DNA of 12,278 nt, from the NCBI GenBank assembly GCA_964397015.1, contig CAYNHL010000110.1:1-12278 (forward strand), given 5' to 3'. Origin of the DNA: MADRE2 sp964397015 (lineage in GTDB: Bacteria; Desulfobacterota; Desulfobacteria; Desulfobacterales; Desulfobacteraceae). Each line of letters starts with the position of its first letter. The stretch's first letter is position 1. This document shows, piece after piece, positions 1 through 6,780 of this stretch. Made by a program: the position numbers and the translations under genes. A model generated the notes under the pieces. That model had not been told where the DNA came from, ran no database searches, and saw nothing but the letters and a program-made list of their open reading frames with translations.

Positions 1-407
1 CAAAGCTGCTCTGGTGCTATTCTGAAGCCACTGTTCCCAAGCTGCTTTTGATTACCCGCAAGGATTACGGGGGCTCCTATCTTGCCATGTGTTCCAGGCA
101 CCTGGGCGCGGATATGGCCTTTGCCTGGCCCAGTGCCGAAATTGCCGTCATGGGTGCATCCGGCGCCGCAAACATCATCCACGCCAGGGAATTGAAAAAG
201 GCAGATGATCCTGAAGCAAAGCGCAAAGAAAAGATTGCGGAATACGAACAGCAGTTTTCAAATCCTTACTGTGCCGCTGCTAGGGGGTACGTGGATGCGG
301 TAATTCTGCCGTCCCAGACCCGTCCGCGCTTGATCGACGCTTTAGAGGCGCTCAAGACCAAGCGCGAATCCCGGCCGCCTAAAAAGCATGGAAACATTCC
401 GGTTTAA
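1..407 (+). CDS. Acyl-CoA carboxyltransferase (methylmalonyl-CoA/propionyl-CoA carboxylase beta, 12S type), C-terminal fragment
   Basis: The frame is open from base 3 and the 5' end lies outside the window. The visible 134 residues match the C-terminal end of the PccB/MmdA/transcarboxylase 12S family: an ITRKDYGGSYLAM segment, the AWPSAEIAVMGASGAANII block that helps form the acyl-CoA and biotin pocket, a charged helix, then NPYCAAARGYVDAVI and a basic tail ending KKHGNIPV. Family knowledge: this crotonase-fold subunit moves a carboxyl group between biotin and propionyl-CoA (methylmalonyl-CoA) or a similar acyl-CoA. The next two genes on the same strand are a small carboxylase-associated protein and a 5S/OadA-type carboxyltransferase carrying biotin. 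That favours a transcarboxylase or methylmalonyl-CoA-linked role over acetyl-CoA carboxylase. The exact acyl-CoA cannot be read from the fragment. A TTG inside the frame at base 48 is not the start, because family-like sequence continues upstream of it. Confidence 0.93.
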   Translation, partial: KLLWCYSEATVPKLLLITRKDYGGSYLAMCSRHLGADMAFAWPSAEIAVMGASGAANIIHARELKKADDPEAKRKEKIAEYEQQFSNPYCAAARGYVDAVILPSQTRPRLIDALEALKTKRESRPPKKHGNIPV

Positions 408-419
408 GCTGGAGATAAA

Positions 420-668
420 ATGACACATTCAAGGGAAAACAACACCAAAGGAATGACAAAAATGGACAAGAAAAAAATGGCCGCAGCGGTTGCCGGTGTA
501 TTTGCCTGTATCTCCAGCCAGGAGGCGGCGGCATGCAGCACTTTGCCACAGGAACAGGCACCCGGAGAACCTGCAGGTATTTTTCCATCCCCCAACATCT
601 GGGGACAAACCGGGCGGCAGGCCCAGATGCAGCTGAGGTCCATGATGCAGCTTCGCATGTTCAGGTAA
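420..668 (+). CDS. Small carboxylase-associated protein (82 aa or 68 aa)
   Basis: A small gene in the 12S-to-5S gap, 12 bases after the carboxyltransferase stop and 52 bases before the next start. Two starts are plausible: ATG 420 behind GGAG (411-414), and ATG 462 behind AAAGGA (447-452, spacer 9). The second gives a 68-residue protein beginning MDKKKMAAAVAGVFACI. The protein has a short Lys-then-Ala/Val helix, a Pro/Gly-rich middle, and a basic, Met/Gln-rich C-terminal helix (IWGQTGRQAQMQLRSMMQLR). Small extra subunits are common in biotin-dependent decarboxylases and transcarboxylases (for example MmdD and OadG), where they help assembly. This protein has no convincing membrane segment, so it is not a normal OadG. 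Its role as an assembly or docking peptide is inferred from position and layout. Confidence 0.72.
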   Translation: MTHSRENNTKGMTKMDKKKMAAAVAGVFACISSQEAAACSTLPQEQAPGEPAGIFPSPNIWGQTGRQAQMQLRSMMQLRMFR

Positions 669-720
669 TTTAAGGATGGCGGCGCATAAACCGAAACGAT
701 CTTTTTTTGGGAGAAGATAC

Positions 721-2805
721 ATGAGCGAACACAATGGCGTGAAAATGGTTGACATGAATTATGACAAGGACAGGCCTGCGGCTGAAAACCCGGTGAAAAT
801 AATGGACCTGTCCCTGCGTGATGGACACCAGTCCCTTTTTGCCACCCGGGGAAGAACCGAGGACATGGTTCCGGTGGCCGAAAAAATGGATGAGATCGGT
901 TTCTGGGCGGTGGAAGTCTGGGGCGGTGCCACGTTTGACACAATGCACCGCTTTCTGGGTGAAAATCCCTGGGAACGGCTCAGGACATTGAAACGGTATT
1001 TTAAGAAAACACCGTTTTCCATGTTGCTCAGGGGCCAGAACCTGGTGGGATACAGAAATTATGCCGATGATGTTGCAAAAGCCTTTGTAGAAAAAGCTGC
1101 TGAAAACGGTATGGATATTTTTAGAACCTTTGATGCTTTGAACGATTTCCGTAATTTTGAAGCAGTTGTTCCGGTTATAAAGGAGTGTAAGAAGCATTTC
1201 CAGGGGACCATCTGTTATTCTTTGACAGAACCGAGAATGGGGGGAGATGTCTATAACCTGGACTATTATATTCAAAAGGCCAGGGAGCTTGAAAAAATGG
1301 GGGCGGACAGTATATGCGTCAAGGACATGGCAGGACTGATGGCGCCGTATGATGCCTACAGGCTGGTCAAGGCCCTGAAGGAAAATGTCTCCCCGCTGAT
1401 CAACCTTCACAGCCATTTCACTTCCGGCATGGCATCCATGGTGCATCTCAAGGCTGTGGAAGCAGGTGTGGATATCATTGACACCTGTGTGTCGCCATAT
1501 GCTTTCAGGACATCACATCCGGCGGTGGAACCGCTGGTGATGGCCCTGCTGGGCACCAACCGGGATATAGGGTTCGACATCACGGCACTTGCCGAAATCA
1601 ACACGATCCTGGAAAAGGAAATCCTGCCCAAATACAAGCATCTTCTTGACGATACAAAGGTCTCGGTAATCGATATCAATGTCCTGCTGCACCAGACACC
1701 GGGAGGCATGCTGTCCAACCTGGTCAACCAGCTCAGGGAAATGGATGCCATCGACCGCCTGGACGAGGTGTTCAAGGAGCTTCCCAGGGTCAGGAAAGAG
1801 CTGGGCCAGGTGCCCCTGGTCACACCTACGAGCCAGATCGTGGGGACCCAGACCGTGAACAATGTGCTGTTCGATAATGACAACGAGCGTTACAAGATGG
1901 TGACCGCCCAGGTCAGGGATCTTTGCTACGGGCTGTACGGCAAGACCGCAATCCCCATAGACAAAAAAGTGCAGCAAAAAGCGCTCAAGGGTTATGAAAG
2001 AGGGGAAACTCCCATCACCTGCCGGCCTGCCGAGGTACTCGAGCCTGAACTTGAAAAGGCGAAAGAAGAGATAGGCGAGCTGGCCGCGGATCAAGAAGAT
2101 TTGATTATCTATACTCTGTTCCCGGTGACAGGTAAAAAATACCTGAGGCAGAAATACGGAAAAGAAAAAATACCTGAAAGTGTCAAACCCATTACTCTTG
2201 AGGATGTCAAAAAAGAACAGGAATTGATTAAAAAGGCACGTTGCGGTGAGCTTGTCGAGCGCTGCAAACTGGAAGACATGCCCGAAAAAAGTGAAAACCT
2301 GAGAACATTCAACGTGTTCGTCGATGGGGAATACTTTGAAGTCGGGGTCGATGAGGTCGGGGGGGCACCGGTCCTGGCTTATGCCCAGCCGGCACAGACC
2401 CAGGCTCCTGCCGCATCGAAGGAACCTGCCGGAACTGTCGTTCCGCCTCCGCCGGCAGCAGCGAGACCCGCTCCGCCTGCACCGGCATCCTCAAAGCCTG
2501 CTTCCGAAGCTTCTGCACCTGCACAACCGGCCCCTGCCGCCACGAAACCGTCACCGGCAGCATCCGGGTCCGCACCTTCCACAGGGACAGGAACACCTGT
2601 GACGGCACCCATGCCCGGCATGATAATCAGGTATGTCAAAAAGACAGGAGATGAGGTCAAAAAAGGGGAAACAGTTGTTATCATCGAGGCCATGAAAATG
2701 GAAAATGCACTGCCCGCCCCTGTGGACGGGACGATTACAGCCGTCAATTTCGATGCCGGTGATTCGGTTGCAAAAGACAATGTCCTGGCAGTTATTGAAC
2801 AGTAA
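721..2805 (+). CDS. Pyruvate/oxaloacetate carboxyltransferase (5S/OadA/PycB type) fused to a biotin carboxyl carrier domain
   Basis: A 694-residue protein. The start at 721 is chosen because GGGAG (709-713) sits 7 bases before it; an in-frame ATG at 676 has no good ribosome site. Residues ~25-300 form the HMGL-like TIM barrel, with the LRDGHQS motif (D34), the VKDM lysine expected to be carbamylated (K201), and metal ligands H230 and H232 in the HSHFTSGM motif. Residues ~300-540 are the conserved carboxylase domain (PGGMLSNL, PLVTPTSQIVGTQ, YGKTA). An Ala/Pro linker (~557-626) leads to a biotinyl domain with EAMKMEN, where K659 is the biotinylation site. Family knowledge: the barrel exchanges CO2 between carboxybiotin and pyruvate/oxaloacetate. 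With the 12S-type gene upstream and no biotin carboxylase nearby, a methylmalonyl-CoA:pyruvate transcarboxylase with fused 5S and 1.3S parts is the best reading. Pyruvate carboxylase subunit B or oxaloacetate decarboxylase alpha remain possible. Confidence 0.93.
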   Translation: MSEHNGVKMVDMNYDKDRPAAENPVKIMDLSLRDGHQSLFATRGRTEDMVPVAEKMDEIGFWAVEVWGGATFDTMHRFLGENPWERLRTLKRYFKKTPFSMLLRGQNLVGYRNYADDVAKAFVEKAAENGMDIFRTFDALNDFRNFEAVVPVIKECKKHFQGTICYSLTEPRMGGDVYNLDYYIQKARELEKMGADSICVKDMAGLMAPYDAYRLVKALKENVSPLINLHSHFTSGMASMVHLKAVEAGVDIIDTCVSPYAFRTSHPAVEPLVMALLGTNRDIGFDITALAEINTILEKEILPKYKHLLDDTKVSVIDINVLLHQTPGGMLSNLVNQLREMDAIDRLDEVFKELPRVRKELGQVPLVTPTSQIVGTQTVNNVLFDNDNERYKMVTAQVRDLCYGLYGKTAIPIDKKVQQKALKGYERGETPITCRPAEVLEPELEKAKEEIGELAADQEDLIIYTLFPVTGKKYLRQKYGKEKIPESVKPITLEDVKKEQELIKKARCGELVERCKLEDMPEKSENLRTFNVFVDGEYFEVGVDEVGGAPVLAYAQPAQTQAPAASKEPAGTVVPPPPAAARPAPPAPASSKPASEASAPAQPAPAATKPSPAASGSAPSTGTGTPVTAPMPGMIIRYVKKTGDEVKKGETVVIIEAMKMENALPAPVDGTITAVNFDAGDSVAKDNVLAVIEQ

Positions 2806-2807
2806 AA

Positions 2808-2835
2808 TTGACAAATGGTTTCCTGTGGTTACTTT
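2808..2835 (+). promoter_or_regulatory. Weak candidate sigma70 promoter before the zinc-ribbon gene
   Basis: A perfect TTGACA (2808-2813) begins 2 bases after the carboxylase stop. A poor -10 match, TACTTT (2830-2835), follows at a 16-base spacing. It could give the zinc-ribbon gene its own transcript, but the weak -10 makes this uncertain. Read-through from the carboxylase operon is equally possible, since no terminator is seen in the 66-base gap. Confidence 0.25.
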
Positions 2836-2871
2836 GGAGTGACATGGAACATATTTTGAAAAGGAGTTGTC

Positions 2872-3549
2872 ATGACATTTGAAACCAAGCAGGAACTGCT
2901 GCACCAATACATGGAAATGGAAAAGCCGGTCTGTCCCCATTGCAGCATGGAGATGACCCTGTGGGAAGTGCCCCAGATAGCCATCGGTGATGGACTGGGG
3001 TGGGGTTCCCCGTATCTGTTCGTCTGTTTTAACGACGAGTGTCCTTCCTACAAGAGCGGGTGGGATCACTTGAAGGAAACCATGGAACACCAGGCTTCCT
3101 ACCGGTGCTTCCAGCAGCCGGGAACCACCAATTTTGAATACATGCCGGTATTCAGCCCGGAAGGCGGGACAGGGCAGATTCTCGATGACGTTGCACTGAT
3201 GGAAAGAGAGGCTGTAAAGGAAGCTACCAGGCAGGGTTTTTCAGTGTTGACCGATTTTTATATTTCAAAGGACTGGGATGAAATCATGAAAATGCTTCTT
3301 GATCCGGTCCAGCCGCCCAAGGTAAGGCTCAAGGCAGCTGAAATGGTCGGGGAGCTCGGGGATGCCGACGCTGTTATTCACCTGGTCAACCGTAATTTCC
3401 CGGGGCCTGTGCTCCAGGATGCCGTGAACAAGACCATTGAACAGCTCCATGAACGGCACTATACAAGGGAGTGTCCTTTTTGCGCCGAAATAATCAAGAA
3501 ACGGGCCACGGTCTGCCGGCACTGCAACCGTGAAATCTCAAAGGGATAA
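2872..3549 (+). CDS. Zinc-ribbon protein with a HEAT-like helical segment, function unknown
   Basis: A 225-residue soluble protein with a strong ribosome site (AAGGAG, 2861-2866, spacer 5). It has two likely zinc sites. The N-terminal one has C21-x2-C24 and C52-x4-C57, separated by a GDGLGWGSPYLF loop. The C-terminal one is a compact ribbon, C201-x2-C204 with C215-x2-C218. Between them, residues ~130-195 look helical, and the KVRLKAAEMVGELGDADAV stretch resembles a single HEAT/PBS-like repeat. No catalytic motif is recognised. It follows the biotin carboxyltransferase gene by 66 bases on the same strand and ends just before an intrinsic terminator, so it may be the last gene of that operon. 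Its function is not known. A structural, nucleic-acid-binding or metal-binding adaptor role would be a guess from the zinc ribbons alone. Confidence 0.88.
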   Translation: MTFETKQELLHQYMEMEKPVCPHCSMEMTLWEVPQIAIGDGLGWGSPYLFVCFNDECPSYKSGWDHLKETMEHQASYRCFQQPGTTNFEYMPVFSPEGGTGQILDDVALMEREAVKEATRQGFSVLTDFYISKDWDEIMKMLLDPVQPPKVRLKAAEMVGELGDADAVIHLVNRNFPGPVLQDAVNKTIEQLHERHYTRECPFCAEIIKKRATVCRHCNREISKG

Positions 3550-3565
3550 GACAGATAAGGTTTTT

Positions 3566-4075
3566 TTACCGGTTGATTTTATCCATATTAAAGGAGCGGA
3601 AAACAATCATTTCCCGCTCCTTTTTTGTGTCCGGAAACCTGGTAAAGGAGAGGGAAGAAAAAGATTCTTCAATGGATTTTTTATTGAAAACAGCATCGAG
3701 TCCCTGGCCGATTTTACGGCCGGTCAAGGTGTCCAGTATCACGGCATCCATGCCGTCACAGGAAACTGCATAGGGAATCTGGATATCGTATACAAGCCTT
3801 GCCCCGGCCAGGATTTCCCTTTCATATGAATGAATGGCGCCTGCAACACATTTAAACGCCATTACAGGCCTTTGTTTGAAAAAAACGATCAAATCCAGGG
3901 TGGAACAGTAATCCTCGCCCTTGAACCGGACCTTGATGGGTTCATCCACGCGGATGTCATTTTTTTCAAATCCCTTTGTTTCGACAAGAAGCCTTTCAAT
4001 GGCCTGCCGGTTTGCTTCGGCTCCTGTATCGGGCACAGGGCGGCCGGTAATGTAGTCGTTGATGGTGTCGGGCAT
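3566..4075 (-). CDS. HsdR_N-like (PDDEXK-fold) small protein with a degenerate ExK motif
   Basis: A 169-residue protein resembling the stand-alone type I restriction HsdR N-terminal domain (HSDR_N_2-like). Its layout is an N-terminal helix (AEANRQAIERLL), a strand (RVDEPIKVRF), the metal-binding strand with LDLIVFF (D61), and the strand that normally carries ExK. Here the last reads MAFKC, so the usual Glu is A73 while K75 is kept. A helix (EREILAGARLVYD) and a strand pair IPYAVSCDG/AVILDTLTG follow. No helicase or methylase partner is present. It starts 2 bases after rsfS, with AAAGGAG inside the rsfS end, and is the last gene of the ribosomal operon. With the Glu missing, nuclease activity is doubtful; a nucleic-acid-binding role is inference only. 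The final ~20 residues share DNA with the opposite-strand terminator. Confidence 0.8.
   Translation of the reverse strand: MPDTINDYITGRPVPDTGAEANRQAIERLLVETKGFEKNDIRVDEPIKVRFKGEDYCSTLDLIVFFKQRPVMAFKCVAGAIHSYEREILAGARLVYDIQIPYAVSCDGMDAVILDTLTGRKIGQGLDAVFNKKSIEESFSSLSFTRFPDTKKEREMIVFRSFNMDKINR
3590..3626 (+). terminator. Rho-independent terminator after the carboxylase/zinc-ribbon genes
   Basis: A 10-base stem AAAGGAGCGG (3590-3599) pairs perfectly with CCGCTCCTTT (3614-3623), and the T-run continues to 3626. The loop can add a further AAA/TTT pairing past a one-base bulge. It lies 41 bases after the zinc-ribbon stop. It also lies inside the 3' coding end of the convergent minus-strand gene, so it should serve the + strand only. 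Confidence 0.85.
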
Positions 4076-4077
4076 TA

Positions 4078-4464
4078 TCAGGATTCTCCTTTGAGGTCAA
4101 GAGCTTCGAGTCCGGAAAGGTCGTATGCGGCCGCATCGCTCCACAGGCCTTCAAGATCATAAAATTCTGCTGTCTTTTCGTCAAAGATGTGAATGATGAT
4201 ATGACCGTAATCCAGCAGTACCCATGTCCCCTGGTCCATGCCTTCTGTTCCGATGACCGTCATGCCGGACTGCTTCAAGGTCTTGTGTATATGCTCTGCC
4301 ATGGCGCTGACCTGCCGGGAAGACCTGCCGGTTATGATGATGATGGTATCTGTATACGAGGTGAGCCGGGAGACATCCAGCGCCTTGATGGACAGCGCTT
4401 TTCTTGAAAATGCAGGTTTCAGAACAGAAATCAGTTCCTGGCCGGGTTCAACCGTTTTTTTCAT
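4078..4464 (-). CDS. rsfS: Ribosomal silencing factor RsfS
   Basis: A 128-residue member of the RsfS/Iojap/DUF143 family. The core is recognisable: ALDVSRLTSYTDTIIIITGRSSRQVSAMAEHI, then GTEGMDQGTWVLLDYGHIIIHIF and the AEFYDLEGLW end. Family knowledge: RsfS binds ribosomal protein L14 (uL14) on the large subunit and blocks joining of the 30S subunit when nutrients are low, so it acts in the cytoplasm on free 50S particles. The start ATG overlaps the nadD stop as ATGA (4461-4464), with AAGGA upstream, so translation is probably coupled. The nadD-rsfS pairing is common in bacteria, which supports both calls. The length is normal for the family and nothing is missing. An acidic, leucine-rich tail ends the protein just before the HsdR_N-like gene. 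Confidence 0.95.
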   Translation of the reverse strand: MKKTVEPGQELISVLKPAFSRKALSIKALDVSRLTSYTDTIIIITGRSSRQVSAMAEHIHKTLKQSGMTVIGTEGMDQGTWVLLDYGHIIIHIFDEKTAEFYDLEGLWSDAAAYDLSGLEALDLKGES

Positions 4465-5132
4465 AAATATAGTCCTTTTTCAATAATTATTTTTTCACAG
4501 GCTTCGGGCACAAGGTGGTCAAAGGGTTTGAATTGTCTGACCCGTTGCCTGATTTGAGTTGATGATATGGGAATCTGCGGGGGATTGCAAATAAAAATGG
4601 ATCTGTTCTTCGGATGGGTGAATACGGCCGGTGATTCTGAAAACAGGCTGTAGCGGCTTGACAGTTCAGTCATGACAAATTGATCTATTTCCTGCTCCGG
4701 TACGGTATGAAGGGCGCGCTGCATGACAATGAGGTCCACGAGACGTAAAAGCTGCCTGTAATCTTTCCATGTCCTGATTTCCATGAAAGCGTCGGAACCT
4801 ATAATGAGAAAGAAGGTTTGACCTAAGGCCGCCGTGGAGGTTATCTGTAAAACGGTATCTATTGTATAGGAAGGGCCCTGCCGTTTGAGCTCGATATCTG
4901 ACACACAGAAACCGGGAATTTTTGCTACGCTTTTTTCAACCATTTCAAGGCGGTCACGGGCCGGGGCCAGGGCGGCGGTATCCGGTTTGTGGGGAGGAGC
5001 CGCAGAGGGTATAAAACAGACCCTGTCCAGAGCGAACTGCTGCCTGACCGATTGAATGGTCTTGATATGGCCGTTGTGGATTGGGTTGAACGTGCCCCCG
5101 AAAAGTCCGGTCTTTTTAACCTTGTTCGTCAT
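4461..5132 (-). CDS. nadD: Nicotinate-nucleotide adenylyltransferase NadD
   Basis: A 223-residue enzyme joining nicotinate mononucleotide and ATP to give deamido-NAD, the penultimate step of NAD synthesis. The nucleotidyltransferase signature GGTFNPIHNGH (residues 12-22) holds the catalytic His pair, and SSTQIR (190-195) near the C-terminus binds ATP phosphates. CFIPSAAPPHK and FFLIIGSDAF are further family segments. ATG 5132 is chosen as start: it places the GLFGGTF strand near the N-terminus as usual, whereas a longer reading would start at a TTG (5159) and add 9 unconserved residues. This start overlaps the end of obgE by 17 bases. No strong ribosome site is seen, so translation probably depends on ribosomes finishing obgE. 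The stop overlaps the rsfS start. Confidence 0.95.
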   Translation of the reverse strand: MTNKVKKTGLFGGTFNPIHNGHIKTIQSVRQQFALDRVCFIPSAAPPHKPDTAALAPARDRLEMVEKSVAKIPGFCVSDIELKRQGPSYTIDTVLQITSTAALGQTFFLIIGSDAFMEIRTWKDYRQLLRLVDLIVMQRALHTVPEQEIDQFVMTELSSRYSLFSESPAVFTHPKNRSIFICNPPQIPISSTQIRQRVRQFKPFDHLVPEACEKIIIEKGLYL

Positions 5133-6129
5133 GTCCGGCCTGGTGGAGACGCTTTGCAAGGATCTGGACCAGCTGGTCGCATCCCTGGCCTGTTGCCGCG
5201 GAAATCGTCAGGACATCGAGATGGCCGACAGCCTTTTTAAAACAGGATACGGCTTCTTGAGTGCCGGTCAGATCGGTTTTGTTCAGTACAATCACCTGTT
5301 CTTTTTTAGCAAGCTTTCTGCTGTACATGGCCAGTTCGTTGTTGATCATCCGGTATGCATCCAGCGGATCGGCCATGCTGATTTGGGATGCATCAATCAG
5401 GTGAATCAAGATAGATGTGCGCTCGACGTGCTTTAAAAAGGTGATGCCAAGTCCTGCCCCTTCATGTGCTCCCTTTATCAATCCAGGGATATCGGCGACC
5501 GCAAAGGGCTCGTTGAATCCGGGATCGACCATGCCTATGGTGGGTGTCAGGGTGGTGAACGGATAGTCGGCAACCCTGGGTTTTGCAGCCGAAATCCTGC
5601 GGATCAATGTGGATTTTCCCGCGTTGGGAAGCCCGATAATACCAACATCAGCCAGGAGTTTGAGCTCGAGTTTTATGGTAAGCTCCAGGCCGGGAAGTCC
5701 TGGCTGTGAATAACGGGGGGCACGGTTGGTGGAAGTGGCAAACCGTTTGTTTCCCCGGCCGCCCTTGCCGCCCCTTGCCAAAACATATGTATGGGATTCT
5801 TCTGTCAGGTCTACGATGAGATCACCGGTTTCGGCATCCATGACAAGGGTGCCCGGTGGAAGATCAAGATAGATGTCCTCACCGTTTTTTCCGTGTTTTT
5901 GCTGCCCTCGTCCCGGCCCGCCGTTCCGGGCGCTGAAAAGCTTTTGCCGCCTGTAATCCTGAAGGGTTCTTATACGCCTGTCCGTCCGGAGTATGACATG
6001 GCCGCCATCCCCGCCGTCCCCACCGTCCGGTCCGCCCTTTTCGATAAACCTTTCCCGTCTGAAACTGGTACATCCCGGGCCACCGTTACCGGACCGGACA
6101 GTGATGGTTGCTTCATCTACAAATTTCAC
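5116..6129 (-). CDS. obgE: GTPase ObgE/CgtA, ribosome assembly
   Basis: A 337-residue Obg GTPase that binds the large ribosomal subunit and acts in its late assembly and in stress control. The glycine-rich Obg fold comes first (residues ~1-158: GNGGPGC, GGPDGGDGGDGG, GGPGRGQQKHGKNG). The G domain follows, with G1 GLPNAGKST (K172), G2 YPFTTLTPTIG, G3 DIPGLI, G4 NKTD (283-286) and G5 SAATG. The protein stops right after the G domain, so the optional C-terminal OCT domain is absent, as in many proteobacteria. The start codon is GTG, fixed by the conserved MKFVDEA opening, and it overlaps the rpmA stop as GTGA (6126-6129). It has little ribosome site of its own. Position after rplU and rpmA is the classic conserved order. 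Confidence 0.97.
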   Translation of the reverse strand: MKFVDEATITVRSGNGGPGCTSFRRERFIEKGGPDGGDGGDGGHVILRTDRRIRTLQDYRRQKLFSARNGGPGRGQQKHGKNGEDIYLDLPPGTLVMDAETGDLIVDLTEESHTYVLARGGKGGRGNKRFATSTNRAPRYSQPGLPGLELTIKLELKLLADVGIIGLPNAGKSTLIRRISAAKPRVADYPFTTLTPTIGMVDPGFNEPFAVADIPGLIKGAHEGAGLGITFLKHVERTSILIHLIDASQISMADPLDAYRMINNELAMYSRKLAKKEQVIVLNKTDLTGTQEAVSCFKKAVGHLDVLTISAATGQGCDQLVQILAKRLHQAGHDEQG

Positions 6130-6380
6130 GCTTCATAAACGCTGACTTTTTTCCTTGATCTGCCCTTTCTTTCAAAAGACACTACACCGTCAATCAGGGA
6201 AAAGAGTGTATAATCCTTGCCCATTCCCACGTTGTTACCCGGGTGAATGCGAGTGCCTACCTGACGGACAATGATATTGCCGGCGCGGACTTTTTCTCCG
6301 CCGAAGTGTTTTACTCCCCTGCGCTGGGCATTGCTGTCGCGACCGTTTTTGGAGCTTCCTGCTGCTTTTTTATGTGACAT
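6126..6380 (-). CDS. rpmA: 50S ribosomal protein L27 (bL27)
   Basis: An 84-residue L27, complete: MSHKKAAGSSKNGRDSNAQR at the N-terminus, then GVKHFGGEKV, GNIIVRQVGTRIHPGNNVGMGKD and a basic C-terminus. The N-terminal tail reaches toward the peptidyl transferase centre in known ribosomes. The start is directly at the functional end (no cleavable Firmicutes-style extension). AGGGAG stands about 7 bases before the ATG, and 21 bases separate it from rplU. The stop overlaps the GTG of obgE. Confidence 0.98.
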   Translation of the reverse strand: MSHKKAAGSSKNGRDSNAQRRGVKHFGGEKVRAGNIIVRQVGTRIHPGNNVGMGKDYTLFSLIDGVVSFERKGRSRKKVSVYEA

Positions 6381-6401
6381 GTTATTATCTCCCTGGGAAA
6401 G

Positions 6402-6713
6402 TTAGACCTGGATGGAATCAATTTTTACTTCAGTATAATACTGCCTGTGGCCTCTTGTCCGCCTGTATCCCTTTCTGCGCTTATACTTGAAGACAATCTG
6501 TTTTTTCCCCTTGGCCTGATCAAGGATATGAGCCTTGACAACAGCATTGTCCACCCTGGGGCTGCCGAGGGTGACAGTTTCCCCGTCTGAATACATGAGG
6601 ACATCATCAAATTCCACTTCGGAACCTTCGGAACCCTCGAGCTTTTCAATCCTGAGCACCTGCTCTTCATGAACCTTGTATTGCTTTCCGCCGGTTCTGA
6701 TTACTGCATACAT
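6402..6713 (-). CDS. rplU: 50S ribosomal protein L21 (bL21)
   Basis: A 103-residue, full-length L21. It opens MYAVIRTGGKQYKVHEEQVL, continues with EVEFDDVLMYSDGETVTLGSP, and ends with the RNA-binding KYKRRKGYRRTRGHRQYYTEVKID region. It binds 23S rRNA domain I in the large subunit. It is the first gene of the minus-strand operon, with a strong AAGGAGAG ribosome site about 8 bases before the ATG. The leader from the predicted promoter (6781-6807) is roughly 60 bases. Confidence 0.98.
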   Translation of the reverse strand: MYAVIRTGGKQYKVHEEQVLRIEKLEGSEGSEVEFDDVLMYSDGETVTLGSPRVDNAVVKAHILDQAKGKKQIVFKYKRRKGYRRTRGHRQYYTEVKIDSIQV

Positions 6714-6780
6714 GTTTCGACTCTCCTTAACCTTAAAAATATATTATTACATAAAGCTTCTTGATTTTTAAACTCGTCAT

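Noticed and set aside
404..1446. Long open frames on the minus strand opposite the small protein and the 5S-type gene
   Set aside because: They are opposite to clearly conserved coding sequence, have no family-like motifs, and are rich in Cys, His and Pro as expected for shadow frames.
2359..2365. Run of seven G inside the 5S/biotin gene as a possible frameshift site
   Set aside because: The frame is intact through the run, and the downstream biotin domain is in frame with the barrel, so there is no sign of a shift.
2309..2780. Open frames on both strands over the Ala/Pro linker of the biotin protein, and the GC-rich repeats there
   Set aside because: The low-complexity linker keeps several frames open by composition alone. 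Such linkers are normal before biotinyl domains.
5116..5240. Short C-terminus of Obg as a possible truncation
   Set aside because: The G domain is complete through G5, and many Obg proteins lack the extra C-terminal domain, so this is normal.
6318..6380. Possible cleavable N-terminal extension of L27 as in Firmicutes
   Set aside because: The protein begins directly with the normal short Ser-His-Lys-Lys-Ala tail; there is no extension before it.
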